NCBI GenBank assembly: GCA_016946835.1
Contig: JACVTC010000034.1
Coordinates: forward strand, 1 to 64,000
DNA length: 64,000 nt
Reading direction: 5' to 3'
Source: Neocallimastix lanati (nom. inval.)
Lineage: Eukaryota > Neocallimastigomycota > Neocallimastigomycetes > Neocallimastigales > Neocallimastigaceae
A program made the translations under genes and the position numbers. The notes beneath the pieces are model-generated. The model worked only from the letters and a program-made list of their open reading frames with translations, did no database searches and was not told the origin of the DNA. Each line of letters begins with the position of its first letter. The stretch's first letter is position 1. Shown in pieces: positions 19,861 to 34,559 of the stretch.

Positions 19861-20129
19861 AAAAAAAGATAAAAGAAATTTAAAAATTAATAAAGTTAAA
19901 CTATAGAATATTATTGAAATTATAAGCTTATTATATTTTTATTTTTTTCTTATTTTTATTTTTATTTTTATTTTTTTTTTATATAAATATCATTATTAAG
20001 TTATTTAATAAATAGATTTTGAAATTATTAAAAAGAAAAAAAAAAAAAGGAAAAAAAAAAAGAATTAAAATAAAAAAAAAATAAATACATAAAAACATAA
20101 AAAAGAATGTTAAAATTTTATTTTTTGTT

Positions 20130-20179
<50 letters not shown>

Positions 20180-20558
20180 TGGACTTACTTTAATAATTAG
20201 TTCTTAGAGAGTTATAAAATTTAAAAGGTTAGAATATTTTTTTTCTGATTGTTAAATCTAATTTTTATATAAAATTTTTTATATTAATTATTAATATTTT
20301 AATATTTTTATTAAATGATAATGAATTAATTATAAAAAATGGAAATAGTAATATATATATATATAAGAATATTTTATCTCGGACATAGAACTCTTTTAAT
20401 CGATTGAATATTCTTTTTAAATTTTTGTTCTATTTTTTATTTCTATTTTTTTTTATTTTAATTATTTAATATATATAATATTATTATATATATTTTCCGT
20501 TTTACATAGTTCATTTTATTTTAATGAACTTATAAAAAATATAAATATAAATGGATTC

Positions 20559-20591
<33 letters not shown>

Positions 20592-20697
20592 TAAAAAATA
20601 ATGCATTTATTTATTTAATAAATAAATAATTAAATAAATAAGTAAATAATTAAATAAAGAAAAAAAATTACGACACGCAGTATAAAATAAAAGTAAT
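19861..20697. other. AT-rich spacer between ankyrin loci
   Basis: This is homopolymer-rich intergenic DNA with T runs near 20130-20165 and 20562-20586. It holds the recurrent ankyrin flank segments (ATAAATAGATTTTGAAAT at about 20008; GATTGAATATTCTTTTTAAA at about 20402). No ORF is credible. Confidence 0.6.
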
Positions 20698-23289
20698 ATG
20701 AATAACTGTAAAAAGAAGAGAGATATAAAATCTAAAAAATTCAATGATAATGGACATACCTCTATAAGACTAAAAACTCTAACAAGTAATGAAGAAGATG
20801 ATTTATATATAACTTCATCTAAAATAAAAGATTTAATAAAGAATTCTAACATAAAGGAATTAAAAAATATTTTTTATACTTAAAAATTTTATGATAATGA
20901 ATTTATTAAATTTTTACTCTTTCTTTATAAAAATAAAACTCTTACAAAGAATTTAAATTATGAACTTTCTAAAGATAAATATAAAATTATATTATATTAT
21001 AAAAGAGAATATAATTTTTACAATAAAATTATTTATAAAATCGAAAATGGGAATACAAATTTATTAAAATATTTAATAGTATATGGAGTAGCTATAGATA
21101 AAATAGTTTATAAGAATGGTGAAACACCATTATTTAAGGCATGTGAAAGTGGAAATAAAGATTTAATAGAATACTTAGTAGAAAATGGAGCAAATATAAT
21201 AAAGAAAATAATTATTTTAATGAAACACCATTATTTAAGGCTTGTGAAAATGGAAATAAAGAATTAGTGGAATACATAGTAGAACATGGAGCAGATATAA
21301 ATAAAAAAAAAATGGAATGGTGAAACACCATTATTTAAGGCATGCAAAAGTGGAAATAAAGATTTAGTAGAATATTTAGTAGAATTTGAAGCAGATATAA
21401 ATAAAGAAAATACATATGGTAAAACAATAATATTTAAGGCCTGTGAAAGTGGAAATAAAGATTTAGTGGAATATTTAGTAGTAAAACATAGATCAGATAT
21501 AAATAAAGAAAGTGGAAATAAAGAAACACCATTATTTTATGCATGTAAAAGTGGAAATAAAGAAACACCATTATTTTATGCATGTAAAAGTGGAAATAAA
21601 GAAACACCATTATTTTATGCATGTAAAAGTGGAAATAAAGATTTAGTAGAATGTTTAGTAGAACATTCAGCAGATATAAATAAAGAAAATAAATATAGTA
21701 AAGAAACACCAATATTTAGTGCAATTGAAAGTGGAAATAAAGATTTAGTAGTATACTTAATAGAAAATGGAGCAGATATAAATAAAGAAAAATGGAATGA
21801 TGAAACACCATTATTTAAGGCATGTGAAAAGGGAAATAAAGAATTAGTAGAATACTTAATAGTAGAACATAAAGTAGAAATAAATAAAGAAAATGCATAT
21901 GGTGAAACACCATTATTTAAGGCAATTGAAAGTGGAAATAAAGATTTAGTAGAATTCTTAGTAGAAAATGGAGCAGATATAAATAAAGAAAATAATTATG
22001 GTAAATTATTATTATTTAAGGCATTTAAATATGGAAATACAGATTTAATAGAATGCTTGGTAGAAAATGGAGTAGATATAAATAAAGAAAATAAATATAG
22101 TGGTGAAACATTATTATTTGAGGCAATTGAAAGTGGAAATAAATATTTAGTAGAATATCTAGTAGAACATGGAGCAGATATAAATAAAGAAAATAGAAAT
22201 AAAGAAGAACCATTATTTAGGGCAGTTGAAAGTGGAAATAAATATTTAGTGGAATACTTAGTAGAACATGGAGCAGATATAAATAAAGAAAATGAAGATG
22301 GTAAAACACCATTATTTAAGGCGATTGAAAACAGAAATAAAGATGTAGTTGAATGTTTAGTGGAACATGGAGCTGAAATAAATAAAGAAGATGAAGATGG
22401 TGAAACACCATTATTTAGGGCAGTTAAAAGTGGAAAAGAAGATTTAGTAGAATGTTTAGTAGAACATGGAGCAGATATAAATAAAGAATGGATCGGTGAA
22501 ACACCATTATTTAGGGCAATTAAAAGTGGAAATAAAGATTTAGTAGAATGCTTAGTAAAACATGGAGCAGATATAAATAAAGAAAAATGGAATGATGAAA
22601 CGCCATTATTTAATGCATGTAAAAGTGGAAATAAAGATTTAGTGGAATATTTAGTAGAACATGGAGCAGATATAAATAAAGAAAATTGGAATGGTGAAAC
22701 ACCATTATTTAATGCATGTAAAAGTGGAAATAAAGATTTAGTAATATACTTAATAAAACATGGAGCAGATATAAATAAAGAAAATGAAGATGGTAAAACA
22801 CCATTATTTAAGGCGATTGAAAACAGAAATAAAGATGTAGTAGAATGTTTAGCAGAACATGGAGCAGATATAAATAAAGAAAATAGAAATAAAGAAACAC
22901 CATTATTTAAGGCAGTTGAAAGTAGAAATAAAGATTTAGTAAAATACTTAATAGAGCATGGAGCAGATATAAATAAAGAAAATAAAGATGGTGAAACACC
23001 ATTATTTAATGCATGTAAAAGTGGAAATAAATATTTAGTGGAATATTTAGTAGAACATGGAGCAGATATAAATATAGAAAAATGGAATGGTGAAACGCCA
23101 TTATTTAATGCACGTAAAAGTGGAAATAAAGATTTAGTAAAATACTTAATAAAACATGGAGCAGATATAAAAAAAGAAATAAATATGGAAAAACATCATT
23201 ATTTTATGCGAATCAAGGAAGCATTTATGATACTTATTAAATCATGGAGCAAATATAGATTAGAGATAAAAAAAAATTATTATATTTAA
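20698..23289 (+). pseudogene. Long ankyrin-repeat gene, locus 2, damaged
   Basis: The ATG at 20698 begins MNNCKKKRDIKSKKFNDNG, followed by the conserved helix region ITSSKIKDLIKNSN. A TAA at 20881-20883 interrupts it. The same frame resumes through the region matching NDNEFIK, loses one base near 21209 and regains one near 21304. From about 21310 it is open to 23289. About 20 repeats of roughly 33 residues follow the consensus GETPLFKACESGNKDLVEYL, with very similar units. Near 23180 a one-base loss puts the last 37 residues out of register, and repeat remnants continue to about 23375. No signal peptide or membrane segment is visible. The role is unknown beyond protein binding expected of the fold. 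The open 1.8 kb could still be translated from an internal start. Confidence 0.75.
21511..21627 (+). repeat. Three perfect 39-bp repeats inside the ankyrin gene
   Basis: Three identical 39-bp units (13 codons, SGNKETPLFYACK) run head to tail at 21511, 21550 and 21589. Each covers less than half an ankyrin repeat, so the 33-residue register is broken here. Identity suggests recent slippage. Confidence 0.9.
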
Positions 23290-23971
23290 GGCCTGTGAAA
23301 GAAGTAAAAAAGAATTAGTAGAATATTTAGTAGAACATGGTGAAGATATAAATAAAAAAAAATTGAATAGAGAATAAAACAGTTAAATTATATAATCATA
23401 AATAAAAAATTTTTATATAATAAAGTTTTATTAAAAACAAAATTGAATAAATTTAAAAATTAATAAAATTAATAAATAAAATATTATTAAAATTATGAAC
23501 TTTTTTTTTATCATTTTTAATTTTTATATATATAAATATATTATTTATTTATTATTTAATAAATAGATTTTAAAATTTATTTTTAAAAATAAAAAGAAAA
23601 GAATTAAAATAAATATAAAAATAAAAAGTGGGTTAATATTCTATTTTTAAATTTAATTTTTTTTTAAAAGAAAAACTTTAATAATTAATTTTATAAAGTT
23701 ATAATTGTAAATTTCAAAATTTCAAAAAAGAAAGAATTTTTTTTTTCTGATAGTTAGATTTTATTTTTATATAAAATTTTTTAAATATAATGAAATTAAT
23801 TATAAAAATTATATATATATATATATAATTTATTTCGGACATAGATCTCTTTTAATTGATTGAATATTTTTTTTAAATTTTATTTCTTTTTATTATATTT
23901 ATTTTAATTATTTAATATATAAATATAAATAAAAATATATTTTTTGTATTATATAGAATGAATTTATAATA
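23290..23971. other. Ankyrin remnant and AT-rich flank
   Basis: Positions 23290-23375 hold a last worn ankyrin repeat. The rest is the third occurrence of the ankyrin flank segments (about 23530-23590 and 23855-23925). No gene is seen. Confidence 0.6.
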
Positions 23972-24205
23972 CAATCTGTATATTTTCTAGATTTTGGAAT
24001 ATTATTAACTAAATAGGAAATAATACAATTTGAATCTTTCCATTTTTCAAAACATTTGAATTGAGATAAAGCACACTCAGCTGACAATGGAATATTTAAA
24101 TCTTTTGAAATAGAATATACATTAATAAAAGATTTGGCTTTTTGTAAACCTGCAATCCATTTTAATCATTTATTAATTAATTTCTGAGTATTATTTGTTC
24201 TCTCT
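23972..24205 (-). mobile_element. LINE family A fragment, reverse strand
   Basis: About 230 bp match the minus strand of family A downstream of the RT core (the A2 region around 12950-13190), including the codons for SFINVYSISKDL and NNIPKSRKYT. There is a stop and a missing codon relative to A2, and neither end of the element, nor a poly(A), is present. It is an internal scrap of an older family A copy. Confidence 0.85.
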
Positions 24206-24472
24206 TTATTTGATTTTATTTTTCAATGTTTAAATTCTAATATATATTTATTATTATTAATTTATTATATATATAAAATTATTATATATATAAAATTTAT
24301 TTTTAAATTTATATATTATAGTTTTATTTATTTTAATTTTTTTTATTAATTTTTTTATTAATTAAAGTTCGCAATAATTGCAGCTGTATATATACATATA
24401 TAGAAAAAAAATTAAGAAATCCTTTTATGGTATTAAGAAATAAAGTGCTTTTCTTAATTTAATACATTATAC

Positions 24473-24526
<54 letters not shown>

Positions 24527-24574
24527 AAAATTAAAGATATTTATTTATCAATTTTTTTATTAATAAATACTATT

Positions 24575-24609
<35 letters not shown>

Positions 24610-25091
24610 TTATTAAAATATTTTAATGAATAATTTAAATTTTATAAATATATCAAATTATTCTCTTTTAAAGTAATGAAGTATTATACAAATTATATTA
24701 ATTTTATAATTGATTAAAATAATTGTATTTAATATTTATGGACTTAATATATAATATATATCTATATTTTATAATTTATAATTTTTTTTTTAAATTATTA
24801 ATAATGAGTAGTTATATCTAAAATTTTAATATTTATATATATATATATAACTCTAGTTTAATAATATTAATTTTGATTTTTTACTATATCAATATAAATT
24901 AAAACTTTCTAATATTTATATATTAAGATTGCTTTAAGTAATTCTTTTCTTTCTTTTTGAATTTATGCTTTTTTTTTTATTTTAAATGTGTATTTATATT
25001 TTTTAATTTTTTATTTTTTTTAAAAAAAAATTTCAAGCATTCGACCTTTTTTCATTTGCTTTTTTTTTTTGTGTGTATGACCAGTATTTAT
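24206..25091. other. AT-rich spacer; 3' flank of LRR-CBM18 copy 1
   Basis: From about 24364 up to the gene this is the downstream flank shared, inverted, with copies 2 (to about 34520) and 3 (to about 41710). It includes a 44-nt A run near 24480-24523, a TTTA run near 24575-24612 and an AT dinucleotide run near 24835. Positions 24206-24363 show nothing recognisable. Confidence 0.55.
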
Positions 25092-27682
<2,591 letters not shown>

Positions 27683-27951
27683 TTTTTATTTTCTTTTTTA
27701 TATTAGTTTTATTAAAGAATTGATATTTTTTTTTGTAGAAAAATGAAATACGGAAAGAGATATCTATTTATATTCGAAAAAAAAATAAAAACAAAATAAA
27801 AATAATATAAAATTAAATGAAAACTAAATAAAAATATTTAAAAAAAAAAAGAAAAATAAAATAAAAATTTAATAATTAAAATTTAGAATATTCTAATATT
27901 TATGAATAAATTAAAATCTTAAATAATTCGCTAAAATTATAGAATATTCTA
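27683..27951 (-). promoter_or_regulatory. Promoter region of LRR-CBM18 copy 1
   Basis: A TATAAATA box lies at 27765-27772 (minus strand), about 85 bp before the ATG, in a block conserved in all three copies. Two perfect palindromes TAGAATATTCTA lie at 27884-27895 and 27940-27951. The core fits nGAAnnTTCn, the inverted pair of a heat-shock element, but canonical elements have three or more units, so the factor is unknown. Confidence 0.55.
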
Positions 27952-28867
27952 ATATTTTTATTACTTTATAAAAATTGACAATAAATCAAAAAATATAAAT
28001 GATAACAATAACATAAAAATTAAATTAAGATGTGTTATTGTTAAAAATAAGAATTGTTTATTAATATAAAATTTTTCATTTTTATAGTATTTAGAGTTAA
28101 TATAATATTGTGTCTTATATCTTATTATATCTTAACACAGATTTATTAAAAAATAATATAAATTGATTCTACTCTTAACCTTTTGAAAGAAGCGATTATT
28201 TATTTTTAATACTTATTTTTATTTATTAATTAATAATAATTAATTATCAACTTAACTATTAAATAACATAAAATATTTTACATTTAATACTAATTTATAA
28301 TAAAGTTTTCATATAATAAAATAAAAGTTTTAATAAAATATTTACACATAATAAAATATTATAAAATATAATAAATATTAGTAATAAAATAAAAGTTATT
28401 TAATATAATAAATTATTAATAATATATAATTAATTTCAAATTTTTATGATATCACTAATTTCTTATTTATTCTAATGATTTTTTACTGGCCGCAATTACA
28501 ATATGTTTTTTGTTAGAAATAAGTTATATATAATTAATAAATATTTAATAAATGATAAATAAATAAATATAAAATAAAGTGTAAATAAATCTAGATATAT
28601 ATAAAATAAATTTATGTATATTGTGGCGTATGTCATTTTGTGATATGCATCATATGAATCAATGTAAAATTATTATAAATAAAAATATAAATGTATAATT
28701 GTAAAAATATTATGTAGGAGATTTCTTTAATATAAAATTAATAAATAAAGTGTTTTTAATAATATTTATCAATTTACAATTTTTTTTTTAAACATAATTT
28801 TTTGATATATTTATGTGTTTATAAAAAATTAATATTTATATTAATTAGAGTTTTTATTTGTATTCTA
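27952..28867. other. AT-rich upstream flank and spacer
   Basis: To about 28260 this is the far upstream flank shared with copy 3 (37800-38160 in the other orientation; e.g. the stretch around GAAAGAAGCGATTATT). Positions 28260-28867 are AT-rich without any recognisable gene. Confidence 0.5.
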
Positions 28868-29160
28868 TATCAAATATAGGTAAATAAAAAGTTAGAATTG
28901 AAAAACTATAAAAAAATTTCCATACATTAAATAAAGTCTTAAATAAAAGTTTTGGAGTGAATCAATCTCCTACATTTTCATTTTACAATAGTTACATGAG
29001 TTTACATAATAATATAGAAAAATACATATTCAAAATAATGTTAAAGTTAAAAAATGTAATAGATTCATTTCAATAATAATATGTAGAAACTACATGAAAT
29101 TATTAATTATACAATTCCAATGTTATTATATATCCAGTTTAAAACAATATAAAAAATCAG
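28868..29160 (-). mobile_element. LINE 5' UTR remnant (B/D type), reverse strand
   Basis: The reverse complement matches the family B leader (3565-3840), including GAGATTGATTCACTC at 28955-28969 and TAAACTGGATAT near its start. No ORF follows on the minus strand, so only the leader survives. It is fused to block X, as in the inverted copy at 34560-35410. Confidence 0.8.
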
Positions 29161-29656
29161 GTTCACTTCTACAGTCTTCCAGTATTCTAATTTTCTCTCT
29201 TCGTACTAGAAGCCACTTTAGAAAGGATAATCATCGATTATCATCAGAATCACAGAAAGCTGTAATTAGTACACCTGATATAGATTATTCCTTTTCCATC
29301 AACCCTCCATGGACCTGGAAATATAATCCATATCATTGGGTTTATAGATTTGAAGTTATGGTAATTCGTACCTTTAATTTAATGGAATTTACCAATATCA
29401 GACCAATATGATTCAATAACATCTTTGAATTTAATGATATCCACCATCGAAAATAATTTGAATTTATCGTAATGTTCTTGCTAGAGAAGGTATTAGAGGA
29501 CAAGAGGCTGTTGGAAATGCGATTAATCAATATATTATTCCTCTATTTACTCCTAGAGCTATTGGTACATTAGATTTTATCGAAGAATTTCGTTCCAAGG
29601 ATTCCGGAAAGATATATAATGGGATTTCCATATTGCAATTTCTACCTTATTTGAAT
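29161..29656 (+). pseudogene. Block X: decayed unidentified coding sequence, copy 1
   Basis: The plus strand carries two peptide-like stretches in different frames: one to 29411 with FRKDNHRLSSESQK and FSINPPWTWKYNPYHW, and one from about 29468 with EGIRGQEAVGNAINQYIIP and IEEFRSKDSGKIYNG. The same sequence is inverted at 34560-35140 and, more diverged, at 41720-42170. Complexity and amino-acid make-up are those of an old gene, but I do not recognise the family. The right end is cut by the C2 insertion, after TTATTTGAA. Confidence 0.5.
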
Positions 29657-30170
29657 TTTTTTTTAGATAGGGAACAGAATACACTTCCATAATTTTATTA
29701 ATTTTATTATAAAAAATACATGTAGGTAAAACGTACATTTGAAATTAAAAATAAAAATAAAGTTAAAAAAAAAAATAAAAAATAAAAAAACTACTAAGGC
29801 GAGATTCACCCTTCGCAGAAATAGATGATGATCCTGTATTATCATTATGCCTCCTCATTATGACGTCGACGCTCTTGGTTAAGTTTGGTATTTTGGAATA
29901 CCTATCAAATAATAGCTCAAACGAACTACTTATGATAGGTATTGCGCTAGTTAAGAAATCCGCTAAGCCCACAATTTTTGGAACAGGTGACTCAGATGAA
30001 CCTTTGAAAAGTAGTTCATTTAATTGTCTCTGTTCATTACTATCGAAATGTAACTCATTTAAAACTAAAGTTCCACCAAGAAGGAACAAGTATATATAAT
30101 GATTAATATAATCATCAAAATCAGAAATAGAGTCATAGGAAGAAAGATGATTCTGTTTCCCAATAAAACC
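29657..30170 (-). mobile_element. LINE family C, 5'-truncated copy C2, reverse strand
   Basis: The minus strand has a short poly(A) (9 nt at 29657-29665), a 3' end matching that of C1, a 3' UTR, and an ORF end with FLLGGTLVLNEL, LTSAIPIISSSFELLF and LTKSVDVIMRRHND. It reaches further 5' than C1 (to the LLGG motif and about 25 codons before it). It interrupts block X. A clean target-site duplication was not found. Confidence 0.85.
29763..30170 (-). pseudogene. LINE C2 C-terminal ORF fragment
   Basis: About 135 open codons without a start. They encode the C-terminal LINE module from before LLGG to past KSVDV. Compared with C1 the last 40 or so residues are lost: after GESRLSS the frame runs into a T-rich tract of the 3' UTR, so part of the coding 3' end is deleted. 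It has no RT or endonuclease. Confidence 0.7.
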
Positions 30171-30712
30171 TTTTTTATTTCACTTGTTTTTTTAATATAA
30201 ATATATAAATATATAAATATATAAAAATAAATATTATAGTTGTATATGAAAATGAAGTATTCAAACCTTAATTAATATAAAATAGTTTTTATTATTCAAC
30301 ATAAATTAATGCCATAAATCAAATTTAAATCTTAAGATTTTATAATAATTTAAAAATGTGGCTTGATTTCTATATATATAATAATTAATAATAAATTTTA
30401 TAGCATAAATCAATGTTTTAATTATATTCTATTCTTATTATTTATATTTATATTTATATTTATATAGTTATTAAATATTTCCTTAAATAATAATTATTAA
30501 TATTTATAATACTTAAACATAAAAATTCTCTAAATATTTTAATTTAATCACAAGAACAACTAATTAAATAGTTAATTATAACTAAATAACATAAAAATAA
30601 AGCATTTCTTTGAATTAAGAAAAATGTGTAAGAAAGTTGTTAGATAGTTTTTTTAATGGGTAGTCAAGTATATATATTTTACTTGAATAAATATGTAATC
30701 ATAATAATAAAA

Positions 30713-30749
<37 letters not shown>

Positions 30750-30800
30750 ACTTTATTTAATTTAATAAATAATTCCCTTACAGTAGTACCTAGAACTTGA
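30171..30800. other. AT-rich spacer
   Basis: I see no gene here. There are ATAAATAT-type runs near 30200 and a TAAA/AAAT run near 30716-30748. Confidence 0.5.
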
Positions 30801-31021
30801 GTTATTATATTAATTTAATGTTTAAAGATATATGACCAATAAAAAAAACAAGACACAATATTATAATATTATGTTAACTCTAAATACTATAAAAATGAAT
30901 AATTTTATATTAATAAACAATTCTTATTTTTATATAATAACATCTTAATTTAATTTTTATGTTATTGTTATCTTTTATATTTTTTGATTTATTATCAATT
31001 TTTATTAAGTAATAAAAATAT

Positions 31022-31286
31022 TAGAATATTCTATAATTTTAGCGAATTATTTAAGATTTTAATTTACTCATATATATTAGAATATTCTAAATTTTAATTA
31101 TTAAATTTTTATTTTATTTTTTTTTTTTTTAAATATTTTTATTTAGTTTTCATTTAATTTTATATTAATTTTATTTTGTTTTTATTTTTTTTTTCGAATA
31201 TAAATAGATATCTCTTTCCGTATTTCATTTTTCTACAAAAAAAATATCAATTCTTTAATAAAACTAATATAAAAAAGAAAGTAAAA
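31022..31286 (+). promoter_or_regulatory. Promoter region of LRR-CBM18 copy 2
   Basis: TAGAATATTCTA palindromes lie at 31022-31033 and 31078-31089, and TATAAATA at 31199-31206, 81 bp before the ATG. The conserved block with ATCTCTTTCCG follows the TATA box in all three copies. The flank from about 30800 is also shared with the other copies. Confidence 0.55.
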
Positions 31287-33844
31287 ATGAAATTTATTAG
31301 AACTTTAGTATATTCTTTTCTTACTCTTGGTGCTTTAGCATCACAATGTGATGATGCTAAGAAATATGGTAAAAACTTAGATACTGGAAGCATTAATTAC
31401 AAATGTGACAGCAACGGAAAAGTCACTGAATTGTAATAATTAAATATATTATTAATTATTAATATATATATAATTTTATTTATTATCAATAAAAATTTAA
31501 TTATCTACATATATATTAAATTGAACTCTATTAAATTTTATAAACACTAAAATTTTATTTATAATTTTATAAAACAATATATATATATATATATTTTAAT
31601 TCAAATAATTCACTAGTAAATTAACTCACGTTATTATCAATAAGGATGATGCTAAAGTCATTTCTAAATTCACTCAAGCCCAAAAAATGTAATTATTATT
31701 ATTATTATTATTATTATAATATTATTAATTATTAAATATTGTTTTATAAAAATATATTCATTAACTTTATAAATTTATTTTTTTATTTATTTCTCATTTT
31801 TTATTTTCTTAATAATAGTGAATTAGATGGATGTGAATATGTTGATGTATTAGACTCATCTTACTTCAAGGACTTTTCTAAATTAACATATTTGTAATTA
31901 TTTTTTATTAAAATTTTTGAATAAATAATAATATATATATTTTTTTATTATTATTTATTATTATTATTTTTTTTTTTTTTTGAATACAGAGTTAATTGAA
32001 AAATGAAAAATAATAATTTATAAATATAAATTTATTATTTTTTTTAAAAATATTTATTTTTATAAATAACTAACTATTTTTTATAATTAAAATTTAATAA
32101 TATATAAAGATCTGTTAGAAGTGAATTACCTGCTTTTAAATATGCTAAGAACTTAAAGACTTTGTAAGTAAATTCAAACTCTATGATATGAAAAAATTAT
32201 TTAAAAAATTTTTTAATTTATATTTAATCATTAAAATATAAATAAAACTAATATGAATATTATTATAATTATTAATATTAAAATGATTTTTATATAATTA
32301 AATATAATAATTATAATTAATTATAATCTAAAAGAAAAATAATTGGAAACACATCCGTTGACAAAGAAGATATTAAAATTATTTCTAAATTCACTGAACT
32401 TGAAAAATTGTAATTAAATTGATAATTTAATAAATGAATTATTTATAGGAATATATTTACCATATTAAAAAATCTATTCTAATATATTAATATATTTTTT
32501 TTAAAATTTTTAAATAAATAATTTAGAAAAATTGACGTTCGTGAAGTTAGTACTAAAGATTTATCTTACTTAAAGAATCTTAAGCATCTTAAAGAATTGT
32601 AATTAAGAAATAAAATAATTTTTATTTTCTATTTATATTTAAAATTATGAGTAGCATATATATTATTACAATATATTAATATTTTGATAATTTTATTTCT
32701 TTAAAATTTTAGCAAACTTGTCGATGACAGAAGTGAAGATAATTTATGTAATTATGTTCCAAAGGAAATTAAATCTATGTAAGTAATGATTTATGTCAAT
32801 AACTTATTTTAACTTATTGAATTGGTTATTAAATATTTTATTAATGTATCATTAAATTGTTTGTTCAATTATAATTAATTATTTAAATATAATAGTTGTT
32901 ATCCAAAGGACTCTGCTTCCACTAAAAAGACTACTACTAAGAAGACTACTACTAAGAAGACTACTACTAAGAAGACTACTACTAAGAAGACTACTACTAA
33001 AAAGACTACTACTAAAACCACTAAATCCAAGACCACTGCTACTTCAGTCACTGTTAATAGTAATGATGATTTAGTATCTATTAAGGGATCTACTAAAGTT
33101 AAGAAAATTGAATTACATAGAATTTCCTTAAAGCAAAATGGTGTTGATGCTTTAGCTTCTTTAACTGGTCTTGAAACTATTGAATTTGTCGATTGTGATT
33201 ACTATTCTCCTGATTTAAAGGCATCTTCTTTAAAGAATCTTAAAAACTTAAGAAAATTAATTGCTAACAGTAGACATGACATAATACTTTTCAAGAATAA
33301 TGATTCATTAAAGTCTTTAACTGTATATGGAAATACCTCTTTAAATAAGGACGACATTAAGATTATTGCAAGATTCACTAAACTTGAAAAGTTAGAAATT
33401 GATGTTAATGTAATTGAAACCACTGATTTATCTTCTTTAAAGAGTCTTAAGAATCTTAAAGAATTAAGAATTGAAGATTCATCTAGTGAAGTTAATTTCT
33501 GCCAAAAGCTTCCAAATGAACTTAGATCTCTTTGTAAGACTTCTTATACTACTAAGAAATCCTCTACTAAAACTAAGACTACTAAGACCACTAAGAAAAG
33601 TACCAAGAAGAGTACCAAGAAAACTACTAAGACTACCAAAACTACCAAAACTACTAAGACCAAAACTACTAAGACTACTAAGAAGAATAGTAGTTTACCA
33701 ACCAATTCTACTGATAAATGTGGAAAAGGTGTTGCCATTTGTAAAAAAGGATACTGTTGTAGTAAATATGGTTACTGTGGAAAGTCTGATGACTACTGTA
33801 AGATTAGCCGTGGTTGCCAATCTGAATTTGGTAGTTGTAAGTAA
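31287..33844 (+). CDS. Secreted LRR / CBM18 chitin-binding protein, copy 2 (8 exons)
   Basis: Exons 31287-31432, 31617-31688, 31819-31893, 32110-32163, 32335-32409, 32527-32598, 32713-32778, 32896-33844; 502 residues. A signal peptide ends near ALAS-Q. Every junction is phase 2 (TT or AT before GTAA, third base after AG), so each of exons 2-7 (18-25 codons) adds one LRR-like unit in frame. Exon 8 begins CYPKDSAS, then six KKTTT-type units (the longest linker of the three copies), an LRR block (LKNLKNLRKLIANS; LKSLKNLKELRIED), a second Thr/Lys linker and CBM18 with eight cysteines. It is probably secreted or wall-associated and binds chitin; a role in wall protection or adhesion is an inference. 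The exon 1 variant KNLDTGSINYKC separates it from copies 1 and 3. No frame damage is seen. Confidence 0.86.
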
Positions 33845-34082
33845 ATAAATACTGGTCATACACACAAAAAAAAAAAGCAAATGAAAAAAGGTCGAATGCT
33901 TGAAATTTTTTTTAAAAAAAATAAAAAATTAAAAAATATAAATACACATTTAAAATAAAAAAAGTTTAAATTCAAAAAGAAAGAAAAGAATTACTTAAAG
34001 CAATCTTAATATATAAATATTAGAAAGTTTTAATTTATATTTATATAGTAAGAAATCAAAATTAATATTATTAAACTAGAGT

Positions 34083-34114
<32 letters not shown>

Positions 34115-34559
34115 TTAAAATTTTAGATATAACTACTCATTATTAATAATTTAAAAAAAAATTTATAAATTATAAAATATAGATATATATTATATATTAA
34201 ATCCATAAATATTAAATATAATTATTTTAATCATTCATAAAATTAAAAATAAAAAAAGTAATATAATTTGTATAATATTTTATTATTTTAAAAGAGAATA
34301 ATTTGAAATTATATCAATATATTTATAAAATTTAAATTATTCGTTAAAATATTTTAATAAAAAATAAATAAATAAATAAAAATTAAAAAAAAAAAATTAT
34401 TTATAAATTTTTTCAATTTTTTAATTAATATTATGTATTAATATTAAAAAAAGCACACTTTATTTCATAAAAGGATTTCTTAAATTTATTTTTTATTATA
34501 AAACCGTAATTATTAAAAGCTTTAATCTTTATTTATTTATTTATTTATTAATTATGTAG
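33845..34559. other. 3' flank of LRR-CBM18 copy 2
   Basis: This is AT-rich DNA shared with the downstream flanks of copy 3 (41029-41720) and, inverted, copy 1 (24364-25091). An AT dinucleotide run lies near 34082-34110. No gene is seen. Confidence 0.55.

Noticed and set aside
29657-30180. Target-site duplication for LINE C2
   Set aside because: TTATTTGAA on one side and TTATTTCAC on the other share only six or seven AT-rich bases, too little to claim.
31176-31436. Reading exon 1 as a complete 49-residue secreted peptide
   Set aside because: The TAA is directly inside GTAATAATT, a splice donor like those of all later exons. The downstream exons stay in frame in all three copies.
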